A stretch of DNA of 64,000 nucleotides from Morchella semilibera. Lineage: Eukaryota; Ascomycota; Pezizomycetes; Pezizales; Morchellaceae. Location: NCBI GenBank assembly GCA_009192285.1, contig CM018604.1:2976001-3040000 (forward strand). The letters run 5' to 3'. Shown here piece by piece: positions 36,190-48,660 of the stretch; within the stretch, counting starts at the first letter, position 1; the number at the start of each line of letters is the position of its first letter. The notes under the pieces were generated by a model. It was not told the origin of the DNA, searched no databases, and was given only the letters and a program-made list of their open reading frames with translations. The translations under genes and the position numbers were made by a program.

Positions 36190-37300
36190 TTCGAGTCTGG
36201 TGACAGTTGGTGGTAACCGGTTTGGCATTCTCGTCAGCCAGTGCCTCTTGGGGCTCTGGTGTTGCCAGCCATTTGCGAGTGTTCTGCTTCCTATTGGGGT
36301 CCGAATCTTCAAGATAAGGCCGTAGGAGCATCTCATGGAACACTTTGTGAACCTTCTAGTCTGTTGGTAGGTCTAGTCGGTATGCTCGATTGCCGATCTT
36401 TGCTAGTATTTCGAAGGGGCCTGTGAACTTGTCTGACTTGTTATATCCGCCGAGGTCCCTTGTGTCTATCAGGACCTTCTGTACGGGTTCAAACTGTTGT
36501 ACTGCGGGACCAGGTCATGATGCCATTTTATCGTACGTCTGCTATAAGGTTTCCCGAGCCAGTTCGTGGGCGGCGAGGATCTCGTCCAGGTGGTTATTCC
36601 CTTCAGCATCCAGCTGCACAATCTCCACATCCGTAGGCCAGTCTGAGTGGGGGTGGAACCCATAATTGCAATAAAAGGGTGACTGCCCAGTAGAGGAGTG
36701 TTTGGCGTTGTTGTATGCGTATTCGCAGATGGGAAGGAGATCCCTCCACTTCTTACCTGCGCCGGCCGTAAACGCTCGTAGGTAGGACTCCATGTGCTGG
36801 TTAGTCCTTTCCGTCTGACCATCTGTCTGGGGGTGGAACGAGGTTGAGAGTCTTCTACGAATCCCTAGTCGCTCCCTAATTGTCGTCCGGAAGGCTGACA
36901 CGAACTGTGTTCCTGGGTCCAATACTACTGATTGCGGGAGTCCGTGAAAGCGCCAGATGTCTTTGACGAATGCTTGTACGGTTTGCTCAGCGCTGATTCC
37001 CATCATTGGTATGAATACGCCATTTTAGTAAAGCGGTCCCTTAATACCAGGACGTTTCAGAAACTTGACCTCTTCTTGGGCATTTCTACTACAAAATCCA
37101 TGGAGATGTCGCACCAAGGGGTCGTGGCTAACTCTGGGGGCTGTGGAAGAGACATATGTCGTCGTCGTTGTTTGGCTCTTTGGCATACATCGCACGTGCT
37201 GACATACTTGGCTACATCCGTGGTCATTCCTGGCTACCAGTAGTTCCGGTCAATCAATTCCAAGGTTTTATTCCTGCCTAGGTGCCCTGCCGTGGGTCTG
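36190..37300 (-). pseudogene. Gypsy E integrase
   Basis: The core is in 37006-36542: FVKDIWRFHGLPQSVVLDPG, then FHPQTDGQTERTNQHMESYL and ICEYAYNNAKHSSTGQSPF. The C-terminal part (down to about 36190) has DKFTGPFEIL and KVHKVFHEMLLRPYLED, interrupted by two stops. The zinc-binding part lies upstream in other frames. Confidence 0.8.
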
Positions 37301-37425
37301 TTATGGTGGTCTTCTATAACCTGCTTAACAGCATGCCCAGGCACTACCCAGCGCCCTTCATGAGTCGCTGTATTCTGATCGGGATCCCACTCTGTTGCAG
37401 CCTCCCGCAGGATGGTTTGCCAGAT

Positions 37426-39317
37426 CTATAGGTCCTCAAGATCTTCATTGTCAGGGAGCTTATCCGGAACTATCCTACGAGTCCATCGACCCTCTTCTTC
37501 ATACCAGTTCTGCAGAGCTGCAGGCATTCCCACTCCTGGTATGTGTACCCACTGATCTACTAAACGCACTTCTGATAAGGGATTGCAGCGAATTTCTTCG
37601 CAAGGTTCTATTCCCGCTTGTGTCCCTCTTGTAAAATGTCCGGGGAGGAGGTTTCTTTCCGCAAAGTGTTCGGGTGAGAGGAGCATTTTTACTGGCTGCT
37701 CTCGAACTACTGCCTCTTCCAGAGCGTACTCCGGGTGCCTGGTTAATGCATCAGGTTTCCCATTCTTGTCGCCTGGTCGAAAGTGGATCTTGTAGTGAAA
37801 AGGTGCTATCTTTTCAGCCCATCGAGCCTGTCGTCTCGACACCTTCTTGGTCGTTGTGAAGTACTGAAGGTTTTGGTGATCAGAATAGATCTAAATAGAT
37901 ATATCTGTACCTTCCAGCCAGTGTCGCCAAGTCAGGAGGGCGGAAACTATTGCGAGCATCTCCTTATTGTTGATCTCGTAGTAGACTTCGGCCTCGTTGA
38001 ACTTGCAAGAGTGGTAAGCCACCGGATGTAACTTGCCATCTTCGAACACCTGTGACCGGACCGCAGTCTCTGCCCAGTCGGTGGCGTCTGTTTCAAGGAC
38101 AGCCATGCGATATTCGTCGTAGTGTCGGAGGATAGGAATGGTGGTAAATAGCTTTTTAAGCCCGTCGAAAGCATCCTGCTGCTCCCGACCCCACTTCCAT
38201 CCAGCATTTTTCTTCCGGAGATCGGTCATGGGCTTGCATACCGCAGAATACTCGTAGATGAACCGCCTTAGAAAGTTGGTGAATCCCAAGAAGCACTGAA
38301 GCTCCTTCATCTTTGTGGGTACCAACTACTCGGTGATAGCCTTCACCTTCTTGGGTGAGACTTGGGTACCGCTACCTGATAGCTTGAATCCTAGGAATTC
38401 TATCTCCGTTTGGAACCAAGCAGTCTTTTTCAGGTTGCCGAATAGGTGGTTTTGTCGTAGCCGCTCCAGCACCCTGCACACAAGAGCTACATGCTTTTCT
38501 CTAGACTTGGAATATACCAGGATATCATCCAAGTAAACCACTAGGCCCTGATCTAACAGGTCCCTGAATATGGTATTAACCATTGCCTGAAATGTTGCCG
38601 GGGCGTTGGTCAAGCTGAAAGGCATTTCTCTATATTCGAAGTGGCCGTATTTGGTCCGGAAAGCTGTCTTCCACTCCTCTCCCTCGACGATCCTTACTAG
38701 GTTGTAAGCGTTCTTGAGATCTATCTTGGTGAAGACGAGAGCTCCCTTCGTTGAGTCTGCTAACTTTGTTAGAGAGGCAGTGGGTACCGGTTCTTGACTG
38801 TGATGGAGTTTAAGCCGCGGTAGTCGACGCATAACCGTGGAGATCTATCTTGTTTTGGGATGAAGAGGATTGGTGCCGCTACTGGGCTGGAAGATGGGAC
38901 AATTTTACCTGCCGCTAGCATCTCGTCCAGGTAGTATTCCCTCAACGCTTTCTGTTCTGGGGGTGACCACGCATAGATAGGACTCCACGGAGGTTAGCTT
39001 CCATCTAAGAGAGGAATCTTATAATCCCACTCACTATGTTCTGGCAGGCGTCCTGCTCCTTCAGGGGAGAACACATCTGCGTAGTCTTGGAACTCTTCCG
39101 GGATAGCACTAGCGAGCGTCTCGCTTCCCGTACTTCGTGCCCAGGAAGGGTGTGACTCGAGAGGCATGTCAGGTTCAGGCATATGTTGCAGAAATCTGAT
39201 GACCTTGTCTTGCCAACCTTCTTCGTACATGTCTTCTTCAGTGATCAGGCATTCCTTAATCTGGCAGTTGATACTATTGAAGGTAGCCTTAATGTATCGT
39301 GGGTTGATGCTCTTCAA
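37426..39317 (-). pseudogene. Gypsy E reverse transcriptase and RNase H
   Basis: Pieces in order: 39317-38994, the linker before RT with EEFQDYADVFSPEGAGRLPE; 38832-38326, RT palm with KIDLKNAYNLVRI, MPFSLTNAPATFQ and VYLDDILVYSKS; 38325-37891, FLGFTNFLRRFIYEYS and the RNase H start VLETDATDWA; 37842-37426, RNase H end with FRPGDKNGKPDALTR. Separated by stops. Confidence 0.82.
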
Positions 39318-39389
39318 GCCATCGATGTAGTATGACTAGATCTTCCTCAGCAAAGGTACTTATTTCACAGGTGACTAGCCTGTCGAGGT

Positions 39390-39651
39390 GGCTACCAATG
39401 CGGAGTGTGAGAGGTTGGGTGATATGAGTACCGGAGTGAGGCATGTGTGAGCCGTCAGCTTGTTTGATGAGGAGAGTTGTGGTGCGAGTCTGAATTGGGA
39501 TATCGGCTTCTTTGACACAGTTCTATGACATGATCCATGTCTCGGTGCCGCTGTCTAGCAATGCTTGGACAGTATGGGTGAAGTGTTTGTTGGTCTTCGG
39601 GTTGAGCCATGAGATTTCCATCTCGAGGCGGGTTTCTTGGGTGGTGGTCAT
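39390..39651 (-). pseudogene. Gypsy E protease
   Basis: Starts at an ATG (39651) and reads MTTTQETRLEMEISWLNP...ALLDSGTETWIMS, followed by a stop; LDSGTE is the aspartic-protease active-site motif. The remainder stays open to about 39390. The 300 nt downstream in plus coordinates (39690-39986) hold no recognised domain. Confidence 0.65.
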
Positions 39652-40221
39652 CGTAGTACAGGTGAGCCTGTTGTAATGATAGTGGAGGATGGTTGATGTC
39701 CTTCTCTCTCGAGCCGGATGGTGTCTCTTATATAGCTAAGTGCGGGGTAGCTCTGACACGTCATGCTCAAAGAATACCTTGCTCTAATCACGGGTTCTTA
39801 CTTTGCATCGGCAGTCTCTCCACAGGGTCGTGGCAAGTCAACAGTGCACAGTGCGTCTACTGTCCGCTATCTGTGTGGCCCCTCTGATTTCCGAGCTTCT
39901 AGATTCGAGTCTTGGATTCTGGCATTGGTCTTTGCTTTCCTTGCAGTATAGTTTTTTATAAAAGAGATTTATTTCCGCTGCTTAATTTATCCATGACCAA
40001 ATAAAGAAAACCATAAGAAATGTAACAATTTAATCTTCCCCAAGTGCCGTAATCCTGGCCCTAAATGCCTCCCCTTGAGGTCCCAGCTTCTGCCTTTTCT
40101 CACTCTCCCCTTCCGGTTCCTTCGTCTTCGAATTCTTATTCTCCCTTTTCCTCTTTTTCCCACTTGATCTTTCCGTCCCACTTGCCATTCTGACCTTAGT
40201 GGCCGAGTAGCATTCCTTTGT

Positions 40222-41961
40222 CTAATGACCTTCCCTTCCACATCGGAGACATTTATTCTCCTTTGCCCATTGGCCTTTTTCAGCTTGAGTGGTGCCTAGG
40301 CTGGCTGTAGCTGGACGAGGTTTGTGTGGGGAATCTTCTCGTTCCTTTCTACGAGGACGGAATTCATCACGCTCCTTTCTTTGGGGGCGGGGTGGTGGCT
40401 GGCGTCTAGGTTCTTGGGTTTCGCGGGGCTTTGCTGGTTCTTTTCCTCGCAATATCTCTTTGCGGGCCTTGACTTCAGTGTCTTTGCTTCCCACTTTTCG
40501 GACCCATGCTAACCAATCCGGGAAACTGGATGGTTCTTCAATCACAACTGACAGTCTATGTTCTAGCGAGGAGTTTATTCCTGTGAGAATCATGGACTTC
40601 ATGACGATTGGGCCAACTCGAGTGTCCAATTTGAGGTTCTGCATTTCATTGATGTAATCGTCGATAGGATCAGTTTGACGGAGCTTATCCATCTTCTGCT
40701 TGGCCTATTCTTGACTGGTGCGATTACCATACTGGATGCGGAGTTCCTGTTTGAAACGTTCCCAAGTACCGAGCCTAGGTTCTACACTAAGCCTTTCCTT
40801 AAAGTTGCGCCAGAAACTTGCTGCACTCCCGGTGAATTCCAGGGATGCCCAAAGGATTCGAGTCTTATAATCCCATGTGACTCGGGGTTGAAGGTCCATA
40901 AGGATCTCCATTCTATCGATCCAGTGGCGGACGTCTTTGTTGGGTTTACCAGAGAAGGGGATTTTTGCCTGCTTAGGGGTTTCTCCCTTGCGATGGCTGT
41001 GGGGTACTGGCGACTGTGTCTCTGCTCGTCGATGATGCCTACTCCTCCTCCTTTTTCTCCTTTCATCCTCGGAGGAGCTTGATGAGTCCGATGAACTTGG
41101 ACTGTCATCCCTTCTGTACCTTCTTCTTTCTCTTCCGCCACCATTTTCTCCACCATTTCCTACCGCTCCCTTTTCCAGTACAGGCTCCTCCTCCCTCCTA
41201 CGTTTACCGTAGGATCTTCTGGGTGGTGGAGACGGGGATTTACTCCTCCTCCTATTGGCTGGGGGTGAGGGTGGCGGTGCCCTTCCTTCTCCTGGGGAAT
41301 CATTCTCAGACTCAACCCGGGGCTGCTTACCCTTCAATGCTTTCAGGGTGGCTTTTAGCATTTTCCTCAACTCCGGCTGGATAGTATCGACAGCAGGGAT
41401 AGGTGCATTTGGTAGTGGGGCTGCCTGGGCTGCTGTAATTGTCGCCGCTGACCCCTCGGGTAACTCCAGGTTCCTCTCGGTTTGCTGAGCCTGTATGTAG
41501 GCTGCTATCTCCTGGGTTCGTTGCCGTTGCTGTTCTGTTTCGAGGGCCATCTGCCTGCATCTCAGCTCAGTTTCCATCTGCTGATTCTCCACATAGGCCT
41601 GAAATTGGCTGGCCAGAGTGCCAAGGGCGGTGGTTATCTGCCCTTGGTGTCCTTCTACTTTCCGGAACTTCCCTTGTAATTCTCCCACTAATTGTTGCCC
41701 TCCTTGGACTATCTGACCATGCTGGTAATCCCTTGTCCTGGCTTCCGCCTGAAGGGCCAAGCCTGTCTGAGCTACGAGACCTTGGATGCCCTGGACGAGT
41801 ACCTCCGTCCTGAGTGGTCGTGGGGTCTCCTGCTCGTAGTATTGCTCGCCGAGAGAGGAGGTGCTCGCGTAGCTGGCATCGCTCATATCCCCATCCAAAC
41901 CAGAGTGCCTCACTGTAATAGTGTTTTGCCTGGTTGGAGTCTCGAAGGGATCGAAGTCCAT
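40222..41961 (-). pseudogene. Gypsy E gag
   Basis: 418 codons from MDFDPFETPTRQ to 40705, then a second piece (40692-40222). A Gln-rich coiled segment is followed by a Ser/Arg/Glu-rich linker, the core AKIPFSGKPNKDVRHWIDRM...FWRNFKERL and a C-terminal Arg-rich linker. The zinc knuckle CLRCGREGH is broken by TAG immediately after the His. Confidence 0.75.
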
Positions 41962-42512
41962 GCTGGCGGAGCTGCGAGTGATCCTCTTGGGGTTTTGTTT
42001 GCGAACCTTCGTCGGGACTTTGGCTTTGAGGATAGCTGGCTTCTATAGCTCTGCTGCGGGGGTGTCTCTGGCCCGGCTGGCTATTGTTGAGTAGACCTGA
42101 GCCATGGCGGTGTCCTTGTCTCGGACCACGATAGCTTCCGCCATGTTGAGGGCTTCCCGCGAGTGTAACGCTAGTGGGAGGGAAATCTTTAAAGAATTCG
42201 ATAGGGAGTTCGGGGGTGTTGATGCACCAAGGTAGAGGAATTAACCAAATAATCACATTTTCAAACACGCAACCCCACCTCAGGAATTGATTTTTGAACA
42301 TAACTCAACAACCAACAGAGATATCATCAAACTGACTTTAGATCCATCATCTCCATCTCAACTTGCACCTAATCACCAACCCCTGAAATCACAGCTCTTC
42401 TTTTGCTATTTTTTACCCCACCTTACTGCCAAGCCAGCCTCAAACAAAAACTCTGCCAAGCCGCCCTCACCCACCCCACCAAATTCCTAGCACAACAGCC
42501 ACTAGCCTCAAC

Positions 42513-44081
42513 ATGTCTGAAGGGGTTGAGCAATCCCTGCCAGCTATGCCGTCATCCCCTCCCCCTGCACAGTCAGCAGACAGGGATATGGGAGTTAGAG
42601 ATGACTATAGCATGGCTATGGATAGAAGCGAACCTGAGGACCATATGGAAGATCCTAGCAGTGATCCTCTAGCCTCCAATGGCCAACAACACAGAATTAT
42701 ACCAACTAAAAGAGTATTATTTCAATCTAATGAAAATATTTCCGGAAAAAGATAGGCTCTACTAGGACGTTCCGGTCAGCCTATTTCGTTTGGATCCTCA
42801 AACTACATCAATCAATGACTATGGGATTGCGTTCAGACTCTCACATCACAGAATACCGAAATCAAAGAACAGAATACCGAAATCAGAGAACAAAATCAAC
42901 AGCTCATAACTCAGATTCAAGCATTGCAGACCCTTGTTAATTCAGTCCTTGCTGCCACAAACCAAAACAACAATGAGATGAAGAACAGATTCGATGCAAT
43001 GGCTAGATCTATGAAAGCTTCAGCGATACGGAAAAATATACCGCAATCATCAGCTCAGAACACCACATCAGGCCCGGCAAACCCCAAACCTCAACTTAGC
43101 AAGAAAGCTCAAGGAAAGCAACCAGTCCATTCGAATGAGCATGTTCAACCCGTTCAGCTACAGGAGAAACAGAAGGATAATTGGGCAACTGTTACTAGGA
43201 AGGGAACTAGGCAACAGGCCCAAATGCTCAAGACACCACTTCCACCAAAACTCCCAGTTACTAAAACTATTATTGTGACTAGGTCAACACCTAAGGATGG
43301 GGCACTCAACCTTGTCCAGCTCAGAAACACCATCAACAGGGATCTCACTATAGCCAAAGCAGAACAAGCTATTCAGATAGGCGGAGCAAGTTGAAATCAG
43401 AGGGGGAATCTTATGCTCTTCAGCAAAGGAGCATTCACTAGGACTCAATTCGCTGATTATAAAACGAACATTGAAAAAGCTATGAAAGAGGTTGATCCCA
43501 ATGTTGTATCCATCGCGATGCAAGAGACATGGTTCAAGCTTACGGTACACGGCATCAATCTTGAACACTATCCTGACAACGCTCAGGGAATGGAGGACCT
43601 GAGAAGCGAAATCCACGAACTCAATACCGGAGTCACTCTAGCTACTACACCTAGATATATGACACACCCCGAAAAGAGAGTAGGAAAATCTCACAGCTCA
43701 GTTATGATTGCCATCAGCAACAAGTCATCATACAATGCCATGCTCTCTAGGGGGATTCGAATCTTCGGACAAGTACACAGAGCCACTGAGTACCATACAT
43801 CAAGACCAACAGACCAATGCAAGAACTGTCAGAAGTTTGGACACAACTGGCAGAGTTGCGCAACTAAAGACAGCCCTGTGTGTTTCATCTGTGCTGCTAG
43901 ACATACCAGTCACAACCATTTCTGTCCTCAATGCAAGGTTCAGAGCAAGAGCTGTCCTCACTTCCCACCAAAATGCGCCAATTGCGAAAGACAACACCCA
44001 GCGTATGATCCTTCATGCACTGTCAGAAATTCTATCATCCAACGCCACAACAACGAAGACAATGAACAGGAAATGCTATGA
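42513..44081 (+). pseudogene. LINE copy 2 ORF1
   Basis: Same protein as copy 1 ORF1, with stops at 42753 (CAG to TAG), 42816 (CGA to TGA) and 43394 (TGG to TGA). Zinc-knuckle cysteines are kept. The TGA stop overlaps the ORF2 ATG (TGATG, 44079-44083). Confidence 0.88.
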
Positions 44082-47000
44082 TGGGGACACAACCTAATCC
44101 TTACAGAGTGCGAATTATTCAACATAATTGCGCAAGATCACAAAACTGCATGATTGGATTGCTGCACTCAGTTTATGAGACAGCAGACATAGTTATAATT
44201 CAGGAACCTTTTGTTATGCCTGGCATAATTGCAGGTTCCTGGACATCAATATCACACCCCTCCTTCGATAGTATCATTCCCATATCAGATCGACCACCAA
44301 GAACATTCACCTTCACCATCAAGTCACAACTCAATCCCCACCTCATTATTCAACCCAAACCAGATATTGTCAGCGATCCAAACCTACAAGCAATAGAGAT
44401 ATCAACCCCCTCAATACCCGCCCTAACCCTTTTTAATATTTATAACGAAGATCCACCTGGACACAGCAATGAACCCTAGACAGTGGAGGGAGTCTTGGTT
44501 AATATTCAACTCCCTACAAGAACAATCATAGCTGGAGACCTTAATTCGCATCATCCATGATGGAACTCAGCAAACCGTACACCAAAATGCCATGAAGCAT
44601 TGGTTCAACTTCTGGAAACTGGAAACTTCACTCTTATCAACGAACCAGACATCCCAACCTACCACTATAGAGCTGGTACAGGCACCTCAGTTCTAGATTT
44701 AGCTTTTGCATCTACAGCGGTCAACACACTACCTTCCAATTGAGCCATTGATGAAGAAGCAGCAACAGGATCAGATCATGAAGTTATTTGATTTAATCTT
44801 GTATCTGATTCAATTAAATCAGTACCTCCCCCTTCAACTGAATGGTTCAATTGGACTAAGAAAGGTTGGGAATCCTTTCAAATAATGCTCAGAGATCTCT
44901 CTCTAAACTCAGCCTTTCGATAGAATTTTCTTCATTCTCATCCAAATGAACTAAACCTAGAAGCAGGAGCCATCTTACTTCTGGAACTTATAACGGCAGC
45001 AGTTGAACGAAATGTTCCTATCAGGAAACCCTCTCCTCGATCTAAACCATAGTGGAGTGAGGAGATTACAGAACATAGACAAAACATGAAGAGTACACTA
45101 AAAGAATGGAAGTTGGAAAGGTTTTCAATGATGCATCAAAGATTCAGATTGCATAGATCTGAATACTTCAAAGGTATCATGAAAGCTAAAGAGTCCCATT
45201 GGAACAGCTTCTTTGAGAACGCTCAAGGAAAAAATGTATTCACAGCCTTCAGATTCACTACACTAAATCCAGAAACATGGAACGTACACCACCGCTCAAC
45301 AATGCTACAACTGGAGAAACCGCCACTACTTTTGAAGAGAAAGCCAATCTATACAGAGCTGCTCTCTTCCCACCTCCCCCTATTTCACCTCAAAGGGACA
45401 TCCAAATGCAGGGTGACAGAATACCATGGAAGGACCTGACAGATGATGAAATCAAGAGGGTGATCATGACTTCCTCTCCCAACAAAGCTCCAGGGCCAAA
45501 TGTGATCAACTTCAAATGCATTCAACAAGCATACCTAGCGATACCTCACCATTTCAACTCATTCTACAAAGCAACCATGACCGCTGGCTATCACCCACAC
45601 ATTTGGAGAGAAGCCACTGTTGTTATGATAAAAAAGCCCAACAAACCAGACTATTCGATTCCAAAAGCGTATAGGCCAGCCTCCTTCCTTAACTGCTTAT
45701 GCAAGGTACTGGAAAAGATAATGGCTTCAAGACTTGCATACCTAGCGGAGAGATACAATCTACTCCATCAGTGGCAGATTGGGGGAAGACTGAAAAGATC
45801 CACTGTAGATGCCTGTATGCTAGTAGCAAGCATAGTGGATGAAGCGAAGAGAAAAGGAAAGGTCATTTCAGCACTGTTTATAGATGTCAAAAATGCATTT
45901 GACAATGTATCCAAGGACAGACTCATACATACAGTCAAGGAAAAACGCCTGCCCGTTCAAATAGTCAGATGGATAGATAACCTCCTAAGCAACAGGAAAG
46001 CTTCACTAGCCTTTGATGGACAACAAGAACCTATGTCAACGATAGCAACAGGGATTCCACAGGGAAGTCCAACATCACCAATTCCTTTTCTCCTCTACTT
46101 ATCACCACTCTTCAATATTCTTCAACGCCAGTTTCCTCACCAACAAATCCCAAGCTATATTGATGATATTGGCATGATAATGGTGGGGGAAGATGAGAGC
46201 TCAAGCTGCAGGCACTTGGGGGGAATGGCACAGCTAGCTGTCACATGGGGTGAAGCTAATGCTCTGGCATTCGACAACCCCAAAACAGAACTACTCCATT
46301 TCCACAACAAACGAACCACGAACACTACGGATACAGCCAAGGTCAGAATGCCTGATGGTACTCTGGTTGAGGCTAGCGATACACTGAGATGGTTGGGTGT
46401 TTGGTTTGATAGGAAGCTATCTTTCAAACATCATGTCAAAACTAAAGCGGCTTCAGCTATAGGGGCATTTCTTGCACTTGCCAGGTTGGGAAATACAGAG
46501 AAAGGGCTGAGCCAAACAGCTCTCAGACAACTCTATCAGACCTGCGTCACTACAATCAGTGATTTTGGTGCAGAGGTTTGGTGGAACGGACAGATAGGAT
46601 ACAAAACGCAGCTTCAGAAGATACAAAACAATGCGATGAGAAGGATCACTGGTGCTTTCAGAACAACACCAACATCAGCACTCCAAGCAGAAACTGCACT
46701 ACTACCCATAGAGATCAGGCTTGACCTCCAGCAACAGAAATATGCCCTACGCATTCTAAGCATGCCGGTCACCCACCCTATTAGCACCTTCAGCCCAGAT
46801 TCATTTCCAAGTACACAGGAATCAGGAAGAGGGGAAGAATCTACAGCTACCCCATGGCACTCTGCTGGTGCTAGGCCACAGTACCAATCCAGGCTACACC
46901 GGATCCTAAACAAAGTCAGCGATTGGATTCAACCTCAAAGTCTGGTGGAGGACATAGATACAATCGCCTGTCCCCCATGGCATCAGAACATCATAGACAT

Positions 47001-48452
47001 ACAAATTGATACAGCGGGTAAAGATACAAAAACCATAGACAAACAACTCAAGACAATTACAACAACTTACACCGTTTGGTATTCTACTCTGATGGATCTC
47101 TAATGGAAGGAAAAGCTGGAGCAGGAGTCGTTGGCATTAGAGGCAACGAAATAGTAGTGGAGCAATTCTACCACCTTGGAAAAGAGGTGGAAGTCTTTGA
47201 TTGCGAACTCTACGCAATAGCTCAAGCTACACAGCTTGCCCGGAAGGAGATCAGAAACTCACGATACTCCACAGATGATGTTTGGATCTTTTCAGACAAC
47301 CAGGCAGCGATACGGAGAATGAAAAAACCGGAAGTATTCCCAGGCCAACATTGGGTTCAACTAGCAAGATCAAACCTATTGGAACTTGAAGCGCTAAACA
47401 TCAAAACACATATCCACTGGGTACCAGGACATGTGGAGGTGGATGGCAATGAACATGCAGACAGGTTGGCAAAAAGAGGGGCACAGGGTGAAAGGGTCGA
47501 ACCAGATGCAAGGGTATCAATCACCCACTTGAAGAGGAAAATTAAGAAGCACTCTATGGCTAGGTGGAAAGAGAACTGGAAAACTATGAAGGAAGGAGCT
47601 ACAGAGGTGCTCCTTTCTCCAAGATGTCTGCACCCATTCGTCAAAACATACCAAGGAAACTTGCAAGCACAATTACTCAAATGCGAACAGGCCATGGATA
47701 CACCAAATCCTACCTATCCAGAATACCAACAACAAACATAGATACAGCGGAATGCAGGTGTGGGTATTTCATGGATACGTTAGGATGGGAGGACTGGAAC
47801 GATTGGCGGGGATGGGATTACTGTAAGCTCGGAGGCGGGGATGAGTCAGAGTAGGTTCTATGGGTTTCCGTTACGCAGGAATATGAGTCATGGGTGGGGT
47901 TACGCGAGGATATGAGTCAGGCTTGGCTCCGGAATATTGGGTATATAAGGGAGGCAACGGCGCCTACTCCTGTACTTTCTCTTCTTTTTCTTTTCTCTTT
48001 ACGCAACGTCTTCTGTAACTAGTATTCAATATACTTTATAGTCCCTAACTCTTTAGTGACTATCGCTGCTCTTTTAATCTCTCCTTTATACTTCCCTTGT
48101 ACTTGGGTCGTATCGCTGCAACAACTCGTGCCCTGTGGAACGAAGCTACACCGCCACCCCCTCCTTGAGAGGGTACTTCCAGGAAACCCCAACGCACCTG
48201 CTACTTTACTGCAAACAACATCCACTACCGGAACTCAGAAAAGATCTTACCGCCATAATCAAACCAATGCCATTCAACTGGATGACTGCCATGCATACAG
48301 ACAAAGGACTTCAGGCAACCATCGATACATTTCTTCTACCATCGCAGATCGCCACTAGAAACTGGACACTAGGGGAGAGGGATGGAGATAGAGGAGAGCA
48401 CGTAGGATGGGGGAGATTTGAGGAAGAAGGAGAAAGGGAAGGAGAAGGATAG
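44081..48452 (+). pseudogene. LINE copy 2 ORF2
   Basis: Endonuclease, RT (SYIDDIGMI kept), RNase H and terminal Cys-rich motif can all be aligned to copy 1. Stops include TAG at 44477, TGA at 44558, 44741 and 44788, and TAG near 44921 and 45048. Frameshifts lie near 45265 (extra bases), 47025 (bases lost) and 47590 (4 nt lost). The terminal motif is separated from the rest by the 404-bp insertion. Confidence 0.88.
47767..48170 (+). mobile_element. 404-bp solo LTR-like insertion in LINE copy 2
   Basis: Flanked by GGGTA (47762-47766 and 48171-48175). Copy 1 shows the empty site (GTGTGGATACTTCC). It contains TGGGTATATAAGGGAG (TATA box), a T/C-rich run and TTTACGCAACGTCTTCTG, the same layout as the other gypsy LTRs, but belongs to a different family. 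Confidence 0.75.
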
Positions 48453-48660
48453 TCACCAAGGTGCTTGCACCTATCGTTATGAGCTGGAATGGAGAGGACA
48501 ACATGCATGATAACCTTGGAAGAAGGTTGATAGGAACACGGCCGTGAGGAGGATTCGCTTTATGAAGGATAGTATATGACCGTGATGATTGGGTTCTTTC
48601 TTTGTATGCCATATCCGGATTCGGATGCAAGCAGTATGAGTAATAAATAAATAAATAAAA

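Larger units (their letters stand above)
36100..42240 (-). mobile_element. Ty3/gypsy element E, degenerate, no LTRs
   Basis: A gypsy lineage distinct from B, C, D and F: it has a long gag with a charged, Ser/Arg-rich middle, and a different protease (LLDSGTE). Order on the minus strand is gag, zinc knuckle, protease, RT, RNase H, integrase. No LTR is seen at either end; it abuts the 396-bp element on the left and LINE copy 2 on the right. Confidence 0.8.
42271..48660 (+). mobile_element. Tad1-type LINE, copy 2, heavily mutated
   Basis: Homologous to copy 1 over its length from AACCCCACCTCAGG to the ATAAATAAATAA tail, lacking about the first 35 nt. It carries many nonsense codons, three or more indels and a 404-bp LTR-like insertion at 47767. 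Its flanks do not match each other (gypsy E on the left, gypsy F on the right). Confidence 0.9.

Noticed and set aside
41567-42301. 244-codon minus-strand frame overlapping gypsy E gag
   Set aside because: Alternative reading of the gag 5' region; no family features, while the gag frame has them.
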